Source: Hyphomonadaceae bacterium | GTDB taxonomy: Bacteria > Pseudomonadota > Alphaproteobacteria > Caulobacterales > Aquidulcibacteraceae | Length of the DNA stretch: 64,000 bases | Assembly (NCBI GenBank): GCA_019636095.1 | Contig: JAHBYF010000007.1 | Location: 124,001-188,000, forward strand | Reading direction: 5' to 3' | Shown: one piece after another, positions 49,822-59,249 of the stretch | How the letters are laid out: every line of letters starts with the position of its first letter | How positions within the stretch are numbered: position 1 is the first letter of the stretch | Notes under the pieces: generated by a model | The model's input: only the letters and a program-made list of their open reading frames with translations | Database searches by the model: none | Told to the model about the DNA's origin: nothing | Program-made: the position numbers and the translations under genes

Positions 49822-49880
49822 TCGAACTCCCGACCGTGTCCTTAGGACGGACCTGCTCTATCCAGCTGAGCTACGGGGCC
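49804..49880 (-). tRNA. tRNA-Arg (anticodon CCT)
   Basis: On the reverse strand the 77 bases fold as a full tRNA: acceptor GGCCCCG pairs with CGGGGTC, the D arm is GCTC-AGCTGGATA-GAGC, the anticodon loop is GTCCTAA with anticodon CCT, and the T arm is GGGAG-TTCGAAT-CTCTC. CCA is encoded. It reads AGG codons. Its 3' end is the attachment site of the island to its left, and the gene is intact because the island end restores the same 18 bases. Confidence 0.95.
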
Positions 49881-50007
49881 AACCGAGTGTTGAGCTAGGG
49901 AAATCAGGCGCGGACCGCAACTTGTTTGCGCTCACGGAGGCTGGACACCGCTGCCGCCCCCGGCCCATCATGAAACGGGGCCACGAACCATCGGGGAGAC
50001 GCCGTCC

Positions 50008-51837
50008 ATGGCGCAGAAGTACGCCAATGTCTGGTCGCGTGCGGCGGCCAGCCTGACCGCGCTCTCACACACGCACGCCGGCATCTTCCGCTGGGGCGTT
50101 CTGATTTTGCTTACGGCGGTTTGGTTCGTTGGCGGCATGTGGCTCTGGCGGGCGCTTTCGTTCTCGGAAGCGCTCTACCGCACTTTGAGCGCGGTGGGCA
50201 TGTGGGACGACTATTTCGACGTGCACGAGCCGATGCAGGACGTGGTGCGCTATGCGGCGCTCGCCGCGCCGGTTGTTGGTCTGTTGTTTGCGTTCTCCGG
50301 CCAACTCGGCCGCTCGCTCGCGCGCATCTTTAACCTCGGCGCTGCCCATCACATCGTCATCGCCGGCGATAGCGCTCCAGCGCTTTCGCTCGCGCAAGAT
50401 TGCCGTAGACGCAAAGATTCAGTGATCCTTATCGCCGATGGCTTGGCCGAGGAGACTGCGCTAGGACTGCGGCGCAAGGGCGTTATCGTGCTGGAGGGCG
50501 AGGCCATCCAGATAGAGACGCTGCGCACGGCGCGCGCTCACCACGCGGCGCACGTTGTGGCGTACGAACCAGACGATACGGCGAACCTTCAGATTGAAGC
50601 CGCGGTCCGCCGCATGGTCGGTGATGCAAGGCGGCGTCCGCCGATTGGCGTCCATGTAGCGACGCGGTCAGCGATGCTGCTGAAAGAAGCGCGAGAGATG
50701 CGCTCGTCGCAAATGCGCAAGAAGAAGGCGGGCCCGCCGCCGATCGATCCGAAACCGTTCTCGCTCGAGGAAATGGCAGCGCGCGCCTTGGTGCAGAAGG
50801 AGAGCCAAACGCTGCTTTCCTTGGCCCAACAGCTCGGGCAGCCGCGCCTACACATTGTGTTCTTCGGCTTCGATGCGGCAGCTGAGGCGGTTGCTGAGCG
50901 CATTCTCATGAGCCTTTGGTCGGCGCATTTCGAAGCGCCGCGGCTGACGGTGTTGTCACCAGATCCCACTGCGGCGGAAGCGGGCTTCAAAGCCCGCCAT
51001 CGCGAAGCGTTCGTCAACCCAAATATTTGGGCGGCCGATATTGCATTCGTGTCTTTCGATTGGAATCTGGCGGCTGCCGACGCCGAGGTGCTCGAAGGCG
51101 TCGAGCAGAGTCGCGGCAAACCAACGGCAATTGTTGTTTCTACTGGCGCCGACCCTGGAAACATCCATCTCGCGCTGGGTTTGAAGCGCTTGTGCAATCA
51201 CGGCAATCGCTGGCCCGTTCCAATCTATATGCGGGAAACGAGTCAATCCGAGTTCTCGCAGCAATACGCCAAGGGCGATGAGACGCCGGAATTGGATGCC
51301 TATCTGCTCGCGTTTGGCGCTCATCAGGTAAACTCAACGCGGTCTCGCGTTATCGATGGCGGCCTCGATCAAGGCGCGGCCATCGCTCATGAGCACTACA
51401 ACAAGGGCCTGGGGTCGAAGGACGCCATGAGCATGCGCGAGCTGCAGTCGGCGATGAAAGACTGGGGCGAGGTGCTCGAAACCTATCGCGCCGCGAACCG
51501 CGCCGTGGCCGACGCAGCGATGGTCAAAGCCTGGGACGCAGGATTTCGCCCGGCGCTGAAAGGTGAGAAGGGCGATAGTGCGATTGCCGTCCCGGCGGCG
51601 CTGATGGAGAAGATGGCGCGCGCGGAACATGATCGCTGGATGGCAGAGCGCCTGATGTCAGGGTGGCGGCCGACCGCGGAGAACGAAGCGCGCAACAACG
51701 ATCTCATGGCGCATGACAAATTGGTGGGTTGGGATCAGCTTAGTGAATCTGACCGCAACAATGATGTTGTGCAGGTCCGCGCTTCAATGGATGTGGCGCG
51801 GCTCATGCACAAGGAAGGATTCGTGCCGCGCGCTTAG
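50008..51837 (+). CDS. Membrane protein with TrkA-N/RCK-like and RyR domains
   Basis: The 609-residue protein has two membrane segments near the N-terminus (WGVLILLTAVWFVGGMWLW and VVRYAALAAPVVGLLFAFSG). An NAD-binding RCK/TrkA-N-like fold follows from about residue 113 (HIVIAGDSAPALSLAQDC), with a second similar unit near 285 (LHIVFFGFDAAAEAVAERI). Near 540-600 is a RyR-type repeat (EHDRWMAERLMSGWRP, then NDLMAHDKLVGWDQL). The pair suggests a ligand-gated channel or transporter regulator. No pore-forming partner is adjacent. It is the first core-chromosome gene right of the tRNA and its 3' end overlaps the convergent PhoX gene. Confidence 0.8.
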   Translation: MAQKYANVWSRAAASLTALSHTHAGIFRWGVLILLTAVWFVGGMWLWRALSFSEALYRTLSAVGMWDDYFDVHEPMQDVVRYAALAAPVVGLLFAFSGQLGRSLARIFNLGAAHHIVIAGDSAPALSLAQDCRRRKDSVILIADGLAEETALGLRRKGVIVLEGEAIQIETLRTARAHHAAHVVAYEPDDTANLQIEAAVRRMVGDARRRPPIGVHVATRSAMLLKEAREMRSSQMRKKKAGPPPIDPKPFSLEEMAARALVQKESQTLLSLAQQLGQPRLHIVFFGFDAAAEAVAERILMSLWSAHFEAPRLTVLSPDPTAAEAGFKARHREAFVNPNIWAADIAFVSFDWNLAAADAEVLEGVEQSRGKPTAIVVSTGADPGNIHLALGLKRLCNHGNRWPVPIYMRETSQSEFSQQYAKGDETPELDAYLLAFGAHQVNSTRSRVIDGGLDQGAAIAHEHYNKGLGSKDAMSMRELQSAMKDWGEVLETYRAANRAVADAAMVKAWDAGFRPALKGEKGDSAIAVPAALMEKMARAEHDRWMAERLMSGWRPTAENEARNNDLMAHDKLVGWDQLSESDRNNDVVQVRASMDVARLMHKEGFVPRA

Positions 51838-53879
51838 CTGCCGACGCGCCCACCATCCTCGCGCGTCACCACGACGACAGCTGAGCGCGGCCAAGAATCG
51901 CCGCCATCCGGAAAGTTCGACGGTGGCCTTTGGTGATTGCGCCAGCGCAATTCGGCGTTCGAAACGCCGGCAGAATTGGCTTCACCCGGATGTTGGATCG
52001 CGCAGAAGAACGCCGTTTCATCGAACGCCAGCGTCGGCCCGCAGACTTCAGCGCCCACTGGGGCGACCAGGAAGCGCTTCACTGGTCTTGGGCCAGAAGC
52101 GCCGATCGGCGCGATCATCACACTGTCATTGCAATCCGGGAAAACCGAGTCGGAGCCATCCGTGGCGATCCAGAGATTGTCGCTGTTATCTACGCAGAGA
52201 TTGTCCGGGCAGGAGAAGCGGTCGCCTTCGAACGTCGGCCGACCGTCTATGGTGACGGAAACATCTGCGGCTATGCCGTTTGGTAATGTGAATGTATTGT
52301 CGGCGCGCGGGTCTCCCGCGAGCGTGAAGACATCCCAACGAAAGCGGGTCGCACCGCAATCGTTGTTGTGCTCGTCGATGCGCAGGATGTGGCCGCCTAC
52401 GTTCGATTGTTGGATGTGGTTAGCTTGGGCGTCGCCGCGGCGCGGATTGCCGGGGCGATAGAATTCTTCGTTCCGATTGTAGGTGCACGAAAGCAGGATC
52501 GTGCCGCGCCCGAGCCAATCAGCGTCGATCAGCGGCTCCACGTCTTCTGGTCTGTCCATAGGCGTTGCGCCGAGCAGGCGCGCAGCTTCACGCGCGCGGA
52601 TCGCCACATCGCCCGTATCCTCGAAGCGCGCGTGATAGGGCGCCTCAGCGACCGCGCTATTAATGCGCTCGAGGTTCAGCGGCAACCAATCGCCGGCGCC
52701 GTCTTCATTGAAGCGCGCAACATAGAGCTGACCTTCGTCCAGCAAGTCGCGGTTGCCGGTGCGATTGTTTGGATCGAAGTGGCCAGTTGAGATGAATTTG
52801 TAGATGAACTCATCAATCTGATCGTCGCCCATATAGACGGCGACGCGGCCATTCTTGGTCAGCGCGGTGTTGGCGCACTCGCCCTTCTTGCGACCGAGTG
52901 AAGTGCGTTTGCGCGGGACCCAGGTCGGATCGTACGGATCGATCTCGACGACCCAGCCGTACACGGCGGGTCCATAAGGGTTCGCTGAAACGTCAAAGCG
53001 AGGCGGCAGTTGATCCTCGCGCATTGTCGAATAGAGCGGTGTACCGAAATTGCCTGATGCCAAAATCCAGGCTGTATCGGTTTGAGCGGCCGCCAGCGCC
53101 GGTGCGCTCGCGTCAGTCAGCATCGTGCCGCTGGTGTTGAAGTTTTCTTCCGAGGTCAGATAAGTGCCCCAGGGCGTTCGGCCGCCGGCGCAATTGGCGA
53201 GAGTGCCACATCGCACCTCATTCGGATCGGCATCCGGTCCCGCTGGTTCGGCGGCGTTGAAAGCCGTTGCCCCCGCACGAATCCAACGATGGTTTGCCGC
53301 GGCGCCGGAAAAGATCACTGGTGAGAAAGGCGTGATGCGGCGATTACGCCCGTTGCCGCTTTCGGGATTCTTCACAATGCGCCATTCGCCGCCATTCTGC
53401 TCGACTTCGACGACCGTGCATCCGATCGCTGCTAACGCCGCTTCAACGTGAGCGGGCGTGAAGTCTTGTAGCGCCGCCAGCGCTGGGAAGAGCAGCGACG
53501 GCTCAACGTATTCATGGTTGGCGCAGAGCAGATAGCGTTGCGTGTTTGAGGCAAACGGAAACGAATAGTCGGCTGGAAACAGCGCCAACATGTCATTGTT
53601 CTGCCCGAAGCGGCGTTCCTGATCTGCTCGGTTCAGCGCATCGGGATCGAACGAAGACATACCCTCGAACAGCGCGTCGCCCCATGCGATCAAGGTTCGC
53701 CAGCGATAACCCGGTGGGAGGGAGATTGTGTCTGCGTTCGTTGGGTCGACGCTCTGAAATTCTGGCGGTACAGGCTCCGTGCCAGCCGCGCTCTGCGCCA
53801 GGCTAAGCAGCGGCAAGCCTGCAAAGCCGCCTAGTAACGCGCGCCGTGAGGCAATCACGTCCTTGATGTGTTTTGTCAT
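51834..53879 (-). CDS. PhoX-like Tat-exported phosphatase (DUF839)
   Basis: I chose the ATG at 53879, which gives 681 residues beginning with a Tat-type signal (SRRALLGGFAGLPLLSLAQ). The mature part shows DUF839/PhoX features: LPPGYRWRTLIAWGD near the start, LLCANHEYVEP with Glu, GRTPWGTYLTSEENF with the Glu of the calcium site, a WVVEIDPYDP segment, and FSCPDNLCVDNSDNLWIATDG. PhoX phosphatases use iron and calcium and act on phosphomonoesters in the periplasm. It lies 33 bases after the SelO gene on the same strand. An upstream ATG at 53909 is possible but would lengthen the n-region unusually. Confidence 0.87.
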   Translation of the reverse strand: MTKHIKDVIASRRALLGGFAGLPLLSLAQSAAGTEPVPPEFQSVDPTNADTISLPPGYRWRTLIAWGDALFEGMSSFDPDALNRADQERRFGQNNDMLALFPADYSFPFASNTQRYLLCANHEYVEPSLLFPALAALQDFTPAHVEAALAAIGCTVVEVEQNGGEWRIVKNPESGNGRNRRITPFSPVIFSGAAANHRWIRAGATAFNAAEPAGPDADPNEVRCGTLANCAGGRTPWGTYLTSEENFNTSGTMLTDASAPALAAAQTDTAWILASGNFGTPLYSTMREDQLPPRFDVSANPYGPAVYGWVVEIDPYDPTWVPRKRTSLGRKKGECANTALTKNGRVAVYMGDDQIDEFIYKFISTGHFDPNNRTGNRDLLDEGQLYVARFNEDGAGDWLPLNLERINSAVAEAPYHARFEDTGDVAIRAREAARLLGATPMDRPEDVEPLIDADWLGRGTILLSCTYNRNEEFYRPGNPRRGDAQANHIQQSNVGGHILRIDEHNNDCGATRFRWDVFTLAGDPRADNTFTLPNGIAADVSVTIDGRPTFEGDRFSCPDNLCVDNSDNLWIATDGSDSVFPDCNDSVMIAPIGASGPRPVKRFLVAPVGAEVCGPTLAFDETAFFCAIQHPGEANSAGVSNAELRWRNHQRPPSNFPDGGDSWPRSAVVVVTREDGGRVGS

Positions 53880-53911
53880 TTTCGATCCGATAGGCGGCGT
53901 GTGCGACAATG

Positions 53912-55333
53912 CTATGAAGGCTCGGTCGCCCCGCGCAGCGATGCGATGTCGCGAAGTTTCGCCTCAAACAGCGACCAGTCGTCTCGTTCGGCAATGGGCG
54001 CCCACAGGGCCTCTACGTCATCGATGAGCATCGTGACTGGGTTGGAGCGCTGAAAGTAGGGGAGGCTCAGAAATTTTTCGCCGTCAGTGCCTGTTCTTGC
54101 CTCGATCGCCGTCCGGATTGGCGTGAATGCGGCGTCTTCGTAGAGCGCCGCCTGTGGGCTCGCCGCCGCGCGCTCAGCGCTCGCCGCCCCGCCGTGCCAG
54201 TCAAAGAAGAACTGATCCCAGCCAGCGCGCGTTTCGGTGAGCCACCCGAATAGGTCGGAAAGAAACGGGACGTCAGCCGGGAGCTCGCCGCGAACGAGAT
54301 TTAGGCGTCCGAAAACACCGTCGCGAAGTCCAGCCTGGTAGGCGCTGCCGAAGCGTAGAAGTTCGGCCTCGAGCAGCGCGGGCGGACACACCAGACTGAG
54401 CGCACCGCCGAGTTGTGCCAACGCCCAAGAGACAGCCTCCGGTTGGCGTCCGAACGCATAGAGCCCGGTTTCATCGAAGTAGGCGGCTGTGAACGTGGGG
54501 TCGCTGACCGGTACGAAACGCCAGGGCCCGTAGTCGAAGCTTTCTCCGCAAATGTTCAGATTGTCTGTGTTGAGCACCCCGTGCACGAACCCCGCCGCCA
54601 TCCAATGGCCGGCAAGGCGAGCATTCATCTCAACCACCGAGCCATAAAGCGCGGCCACGCGAGCGTCACCGCCAAGGTCGAGGTGATGAGGGTAATACGC
54701 CGCGCAGCAATGCTCGACCAGGGTCTGGATCAGGTCAGGCCGCTCAAAGAAGGCCAATCGCTGAAAGGCGCCAAACCGGATATGGCTGTGGCCGAGCCGC
54801 ACGAGCACGGACGAGCGCGTTGGCGACGGTTCGTCGCCGCGAGCCAGAGCCTCGCCTGTCTCAAACAACGAGAATGCCTTGGACGTGTAGACCCCAAGCG
54901 CTTCCAGCATCTCGGCGGCCAGCACCTCGCGCACGCCGCCCTTCAACGTCAAGCGCCCGTCACCGAAGCGCGAGTACGGTGTTTGCCCGGACCCCTTCGT
55001 CGCCAGATCAAGCAAGCGACCATCGCGGTCACGCAATTGTGCAAACAAGAAGCCGCGCCCGTCGCCGATGTCGGGATTATAGGTTCTGAACTGATGACCG
55101 TGATAGCGCACGGCGAGCGGTGCGCGCATATTGTCCGGGAGTGGCTCGAAGCGCGCGAAGTGCGCTTCCCATTCCGATGCGCTCAACTCATCGAGCCCCA
55201 CGCGCTCGGCCCACCTTTGGTTCCGCCACCGTAGCATGTGCTGTGGAAATCGTGCCGGCGCCACCGGATCGGCAAATTCTGGCCCGAGTGTCACGAACAG
55301 AGGATCGGGCTGGTAACGCGCCGAGACGGGCAT
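53912..55333 (-). CDS. selO: Protein adenylyltransferase SelO (YdiU family)
   Basis: From the ATG at 55333 the protein has 473 residues and the family markers in order: YQPDPLFVTLGPEFADPV, AVRYHGHQF with NPDIGDGRGFLFAQL, DLATKGSGQTPYSRFGDGRLTLKGGVREVL, FETGEALARGD, HCCAAYYP, and MAAGFVHGVLNTDNLNICGESFDYGPW. SelO is a pseudokinase that moves AMP onto proteins, linked to redox control. The usual C-terminal Cys of some members is not present; the end is ASLRGATEPS. A TTG at 55342 would add three residues. It precedes the PhoX gene. Confidence 0.93.
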   Translation of the reverse strand: MPVSARYQPDPLFVTLGPEFADPVAPARFPQHMLRWRNQRWAERVGLDELSASEWEAHFARFEPLPDNMRAPLAVRYHGHQFRTYNPDIGDGRGFLFAQLRDRDGRLLDLATKGSGQTPYSRFGDGRLTLKGGVREVLAAEMLEALGVYTSKAFSLFETGEALARGDEPSPTRSSVLVRLGHSHIRFGAFQRLAFFERPDLIQTLVEHCCAAYYPHHLDLGGDARVAALYGSVVEMNARLAGHWMAAGFVHGVLNTDNLNICGESFDYGPWRFVPVSDPTFTAAYFDETGLYAFGRQPEAVSWALAQLGGALSLVCPPALLEAELLRFGSAYQAGLRDGVFGRLNLVRGELPADVPFLSDLFGWLTETRAGWDQFFFDWHGGAASAERAAASPQAALYEDAAFTPIRTAIEARTGTDGEKFLSLPYFQRSNPVTMLIDDVEALWAPIAERDDWSLFEAKLRDIASLRGATEPS

Positions 55334-55451
55334 GACATTCAACTAGGCGCAGCCAGGCGATAAGTCATGTGTCGTTTCACGCGATGGCCCGTGACGTGCG
55401 CAATGGTTTGTGGCACAAAAATGCGGGGGCGGCGGAAGGGTCGTGGGACTT

Positions 55452-56522
55452 ATGTCTGCGCACACTTGGAGCTTTGTCAGCGTGGCGTTTGCTTGCGCGA
55501 CCCTGGCTGCATGCACCGATAACCCCAATGGCGCGAAGACAGAGCGTAGCTCCGCCGAACGCGTCGCCGAGCAGCTTGATATTTGTGGCGCAGGCGGCGG
55601 CGAATTCGCGCAGCGCGTGTGCGACAATCGCTCATTGGCCGCGCTTGACGGGCAAGTGCGCGCGACGCTCGTTGCGGAGTCCGCTTCCATCTCGGATGCA
55701 GGCGCGCAATTGCTTGTCCAAAACCAGAACCGCTGGAGGAACGCAGCGCGCGTGAGTTGTGGCATCGTTGACGAAGCCATCGAGCCTGACGCGACGCAAC
55801 AACGCTGCCTTGAGGCAGCATTCCGGGCACGCGCACAAGATGCGCAAAATTCGGTGCAGGAAGTTGGGGGTTACACGTTTCAGCGGATGGAGCTGGTCGA
55901 CGCCACGCCTGTGACAGCTGAGATCGCATCGGCAGTGGGTGGAACGGCGCCGATCGCGATTCAGCGCGACATCCGCTTTCCGCGCATAGACGGCCCGCAG
56001 ACCCCGGCGATCAGGCGCTTCAACGAACTTGTCGCGCAACAACCCCAGTTTGAGCTGGGCGACGCCACCAACGAAAACGTCAACTACAGCATTGCTTATG
56101 CAGGCGAAGAACTGATCTCGGTGAAATTCATCATCAGCTCGGATTCGATCGCTGCGGCGAATGCAACCAACACGGTAAAGGCCGTCACTGTCGTGATGAG
56201 CGATGGCGGGCGCTTGCTGTCGGAATCGGATGTCTTCCGAGCGGATTCGGGATGGCAAGATTTCATTACCGATCGCGCGGTGGCCAGAATCTCACGCGAA
56301 TTTCCAGACTATGCGAATTTTCCGCCGCGCCGCGACGTCTATGAGACTGCGACCAAGCCGCACCTCTGGCTGATCACCGAGCAAGGCCTGGTGTTGATGT
56401 TTCCCCCGCTATCTTTCGGCGGATCGCATGCCGATGGCGGCATTGAAGTCACGATTCCCTGGGCGGACCTGCGCCGATATCTCAATCCCGCCGCGCCCGC
56501 GCCGATCCGTGCCGCGGTGTGA
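55452..56522 (+). CDS. DUF3298/RsiV-like lipoprotein with LprI-like N-terminal segment
   Basis: From the ATG at 55452 the protein has 356 residues with a lipoprotein signal (lipobox LAAC, Cys near residue 21). The first 110 mature residues hold paired Cys (LDICGAGGGEFAQRVCDN, VSCGIVDE, QRCLEAAF), like lysozyme-inhibitor LprI domains. The C-terminal half (IQRDIRFPRIDG to VTIPWADLRRYL) has the DUF3298/RsiV fold with FEL-type strands and PHLWLITEQGLVLMFPP near the end. RsiV binds lysozyme, so this lipoprotein may do so too. It is divergent from selO. Confidence 0.75.
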   Translation: MSAHTWSFVSVAFACATLAACTDNPNGAKTERSSAERVAEQLDICGAGGGEFAQRVCDNRSLAALDGQVRATLVAESASISDAGAQLLVQNQNRWRNAARVSCGIVDEAIEPDATQQRCLEAAFRARAQDAQNSVQEVGGYTFQRMELVDATPVTAEIASAVGGTAPIAIQRDIRFPRIDGPQTPAIRRFNELVAQQPQFELGDATNENVNYSIAYAGEELISVKFIISSDSIAAANATNTVKAVTVVMSDGGRLLSESDVFRADSGWQDFITDRAVARISREFPDYANFPPRRDVYETATKPHLWLITEQGLVLMFPPLSFGGSHADGGIEVTIPWADLRRYLNPAAPAPIRAAV

Positions 56523-56575
56523 TGGGTGGAGATGTCGCGCTGCGCATTGGGGTGAGTTTGCAGTAACCAGCGCTG

Positions 56576-57763
56576 ATGGATTCGCGCACAAGATCGATGA
56601 TTGCGCTCGCCAGCGTCGTGCTGATCGGCATGACCGGCTTTGGCGTGTTTCTGCCAATTTTTCCATTTCTGTCGCTTGAACTCGGCGCGACGCCGACGGC
56701 GACCACCATCGCGATGGGGGCATATTCTCTTGGCCAACTCATCGCGTCGCCGCTTTGGGGCAAGCTTAGCGATCGCGTTGGCCGCAAGCCGATCTTGATC
56801 GTGGGCCTTTTGGGCGGCGTTATCTCGTATCTCTGGATTGCACACGCGGGCTCAGTTTACGATCTTGGTGCGGCGCGTCTCTTCGGCGGCTTGATGGCCG
56901 GAAATGTGGGCGCGGCGTTTGCCGCCGCCGCCGACCTCGCCGACGACAAGACGCGAGCGCGCAACATGGGGATGCTTGGCGCTGCTGTTGGTCTTGGGTT
57001 CATCGGGGGTCCAGCGCTCGGTGCGCTTCTCATTGGCCATATGCCGGAGCGTGAGAGCTTCGTTCTTGTATGCTACGTCTCCGCGGTGCTGGCGGGACTA
57101 GCGGCGCTTGCCGCGATTGTTCTTTTCAAAGAGAGCCTCACATCGCAAGCGCGAGCGAAGTCAGGGGCGCAGCGTCTCGGTCGCCTCGCCATGCTGGCGT
57201 CGCGTCCTGCACTCGCGCGCTTCGTGATCGTGATGTTTCTCGCCATTGCCGCGCAGGCTTTAATGGAGACAACGTTCGGACTGTGGGCGGACAAGGAGCT
57301 GCATTGGGGGCCGCGCGAGGTCGGTTGGACGCTGGCCGCGCTTGGCGCGGGCGCGGTAGTGCTGCAGGGCGGCGGCGCGGGCAGAGCCTCGCGCGTGCTG
57401 GGCGAACGCATGACACTGCTGATTGGTCTCGTTCTTTTTGCCGCTGGCTTCGGCGGTCTCGCGGTGTCGCATGAGGTCGCGACTATGGCTGCGTCGTTGA
57501 CGGCGCTTGTGCTCGGCATCGGTCTCAGCACGCCGGCGCTCAATGCTCTCATTGCGGCACAAGCAGCGGACGGTGAGCGCGGCGCCGTGATGGGCTTATC
57601 GCAATCGGCTTCGGCGCTCGGGCGTGTCGCGGGGCCGCTTGGGGCAGGCGCCTTATTCGATCATCTCGGGCCTGGCGCACCCTTTGGCGTGGCGGCGGCC
57701 CTGATCATTGGCGCACTTTTCGTGGCACAGAGTGAGCCGGTCAAGGACGTGGTCGGCGCCTAG
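56576..57763 (+). CDS. MFS multidrug-type transporter
   Basis: The 395-residue protein has about 12 membrane segments and motif A in the second loop (GKLSDRVGRKPIL), with the second-half equivalent weakened. LGLGFIGGPALGALL matches motif C of drug-proton antiporters (GxxxGPxxGG). It is therefore an exporter of the DHA1/TetA type; the drug is unknown. It starts about 50 bases after the DUF3298 gene. Its stop abuts the convergent epmB gene, leaving no room for a separate terminator. Confidence 0.88.
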   Translation: MDSRTRSMIALASVVLIGMTGFGVFLPIFPFLSLELGATPTATTIAMGAYSLGQLIASPLWGKLSDRVGRKPILIVGLLGGVISYLWIAHAGSVYDLGAARLFGGLMAGNVGAAFAAAADLADDKTRARNMGMLGAAVGLGFIGGPALGALLIGHMPERESFVLVCYVSAVLAGLAALAAIVLFKESLTSQARAKSGAQRLGRLAMLASRPALARFVIVMFLAIAAQALMETTFGLWADKELHWGPREVGWTLAALGAGAVVLQGGGAGRASRVLGERMTLLIGLVLFAAGFGGLAVSHEVATMAASLTALVLGIGLSTPALNALIAAQAADGERGAVMGLSQSASALGRVAGPLGAGALFDHLGPGAPFGVAAALIIGALFVAQSEPVKDVVGA

Positions 57764-58756
57764 TCAGTCCTGATATTTGCGCCACGTGCCTTCGCGGTCG
57801 CGCACTTCGTATCCGTTCTCAGTTTTCCGGACCGCTTGTGACGCTAACGGCGCCTTGCCGTGCCCCCCAGGGATGTCGAGCACGTATGTTGGTTGCGCTA
57901 ATCCGGATACACGCTCGTTGAGCGCTTGCGACAGCTCCTGCCCGCGCTCGATCGAACAGCGGAAATGCGACGTGCCCTGCGCCTTATCCAAGTGGTGCAG
58001 ATAGTACGGCTTCACCCGCGCCTCGACCAAAGCGCGCAACAGCGCTTCGAGCGTTTCGACATCATCGTTCACGCCACGCAGCAGCACCGTCTGCGCCAGC
58101 ATCGGCACGCCGCTATCGACGATCCGCGCAATCGCCGCGCGCGCTTGCTCGGTGAGTTCGCGCGCGTGATTGGTGTGCAGCACGACATAGGTCGTCGCGC
58201 CCTCCACCCGCAGCGCCTCAACCAAATCCGGCGTCACCCGCAGCGGATCGACGGCCGGAATGCGCGTGTGCCAGCGAATGATCTTCACGTGTGGAATCGC
58301 CGCCAGTCGTTCCGTTATCTCACGCGCGCGGCGCGCAGAGAGGAGAAAGGGGTCGCCGCCGGTGAGAATGACTTCCCAAATGCTCGGCGTTTTCTCGATG
58401 TAGGCCAGCGCTGCATCTAGCTCCGCGCCCGTTAGCGTGCCATCGCCCTGCGGGCCGACCATCTCGCGCCGGAAGCAGAAGCGGCAATAGACCGGGCACA
58501 CATGCACCAGCTTCAGAAGCGCGCGATCCGCGTAGCGATGCACAACGCCTTTGACTGGCGTATGCGCCTCGTCACCGATTGGATCACCAAGCTCATCCGG
58601 GGCGACATCAAGCTCGCGCGCGTCCGGGCGGAACTGGGCAGCAATCGGATCTTCCGGATTCGTCGGGTCAATGAGCGCTTCCATCGCCGGCGTGATCGCG
58701 ATGGCGTAGCGGCTGGCTATCTCCGCCAGCGGATCAGTCTTCGCCTTCGCGCTCAT
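57764..58756 (-). CDS. epmB: Lysine 2,3-aminomutase-family radical SAM enzyme (EpmB-like)
   Basis: From the ATG at 58756 the protein has 330 residues. The radical-SAM cluster CPVYCRFCFRRE near residue 98-109 supplies the three Cys, GGDP near 140 is the second SAM motif, and a LAQTVLLRGVND strand and HHLDKAQGTSHFRCS near 255-275 match KamA/EpmB. EpmB converts alpha-lysine to beta-lysine, which EpmA then attaches to elongation factor P. Its neighbours epmA and efp support that role over a catabolic KamA. It starts one base after the stop of the GNAT gene. Confidence 0.88.
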   Translation of the reverse strand: MSAKAKTDPLAEIASRYAIAITPAMEALIDPTNPEDPIAAQFRPDARELDVAPDELGDPIGDEAHTPVKGVVHRYADRALLKLVHVCPVYCRFCFRREMVGPQGDGTLTGAELDAALAYIEKTPSIWEVILTGGDPFLLSARRAREITERLAAIPHVKIIRWHTRIPAVDPLRVTPDLVEALRVEGATTYVVLHTNHARELTEQARAAIARIVDSGVPMLAQTVLLRGVNDDVETLEALLRALVEARVKPYYLHHLDKAQGTSHFRCSIERGQELSQALNERVSGLAQPTYVLDIPGGHGKAPLASQAVRKTENGYEVRDREGTWRKYQD

Positions 58757-58757
58757 C

Positions 58758-59249
58758 TCAAATCCCAAACGCTTTCGCGTACTGCACCTTGCCGCCGCCG
58801 GCGAACACGCCGGGCTCAAACTCCAGCGCCATGAAATGCGGCCCAGAGAAGGGAGCTTGCAGCGATTCCGCTAACGCGGAGGAAAAACCAAAACGGGGAT
58901 AGTATTCAGCGTGCCCCAACACAATCACGCCAACGCAGCCCAGCTTCTTGCAACGTGCATTGCCCGCCCGGATCAATTGGCCGCCGAAGCCCTTGGCCTG
59001 AAACGCCGGCAGCACCGATACCGGCGCCAAAGCCGCCGCGCGGAGTGTCTCTCTGCCGCGCACTATCGCCAAAGGCGAATAGAGAATGTGGCCCCGTATC
59101 GCCATATCGCTCGCGGCGACCAGCTCAACCAGCGCGTCGCCATCGGCGCGGAGCTGCTCTACAAGGTTCGCCTCATCATCCTGCCCAAATGCATGCCGCA
59201 CTATCTGTCGGATGGCAGCTGATTCTGAGGCCTCAGCCTCGCGGATCAT
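58758..59249 (-). CDS. GNAT N-acetyltransferase
   Basis: From the ATG at 59249, which overlaps the EpmA stop (ATGA), the protein has 163 residues. It is a GNAT fold of the YhbS/predicted-acetyltransferase type: AIRQIVRHAFGQDDEANLVEQLR at the start, LAPVSVLPAFQAKGFGGQLIRAG with the acetyl-CoA loop, and VIVLGHAEYYPRFGFSSA, the usual YYxRFGF signature. The substrate is unknown. It sits between epmB and epmA with overlapping or near-overlapping ends, so it is in their operon and may touch EF-P or translation, which is speculation. Confidence 0.85.
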   Translation of the reverse strand: MIREAEASESAAIRQIVRHAFGQDDEANLVEQLRADGDALVELVAASDMAIRGHILYSPLAIVRGRETLRAAALAPVSVLPAFQAKGFGGQLIRAGNARCKKLGCVGVIVLGHAEYYPRFGFSSALAESLQAPFSGPHFMALEFEPGVFAGGGKVQYAKAFGI

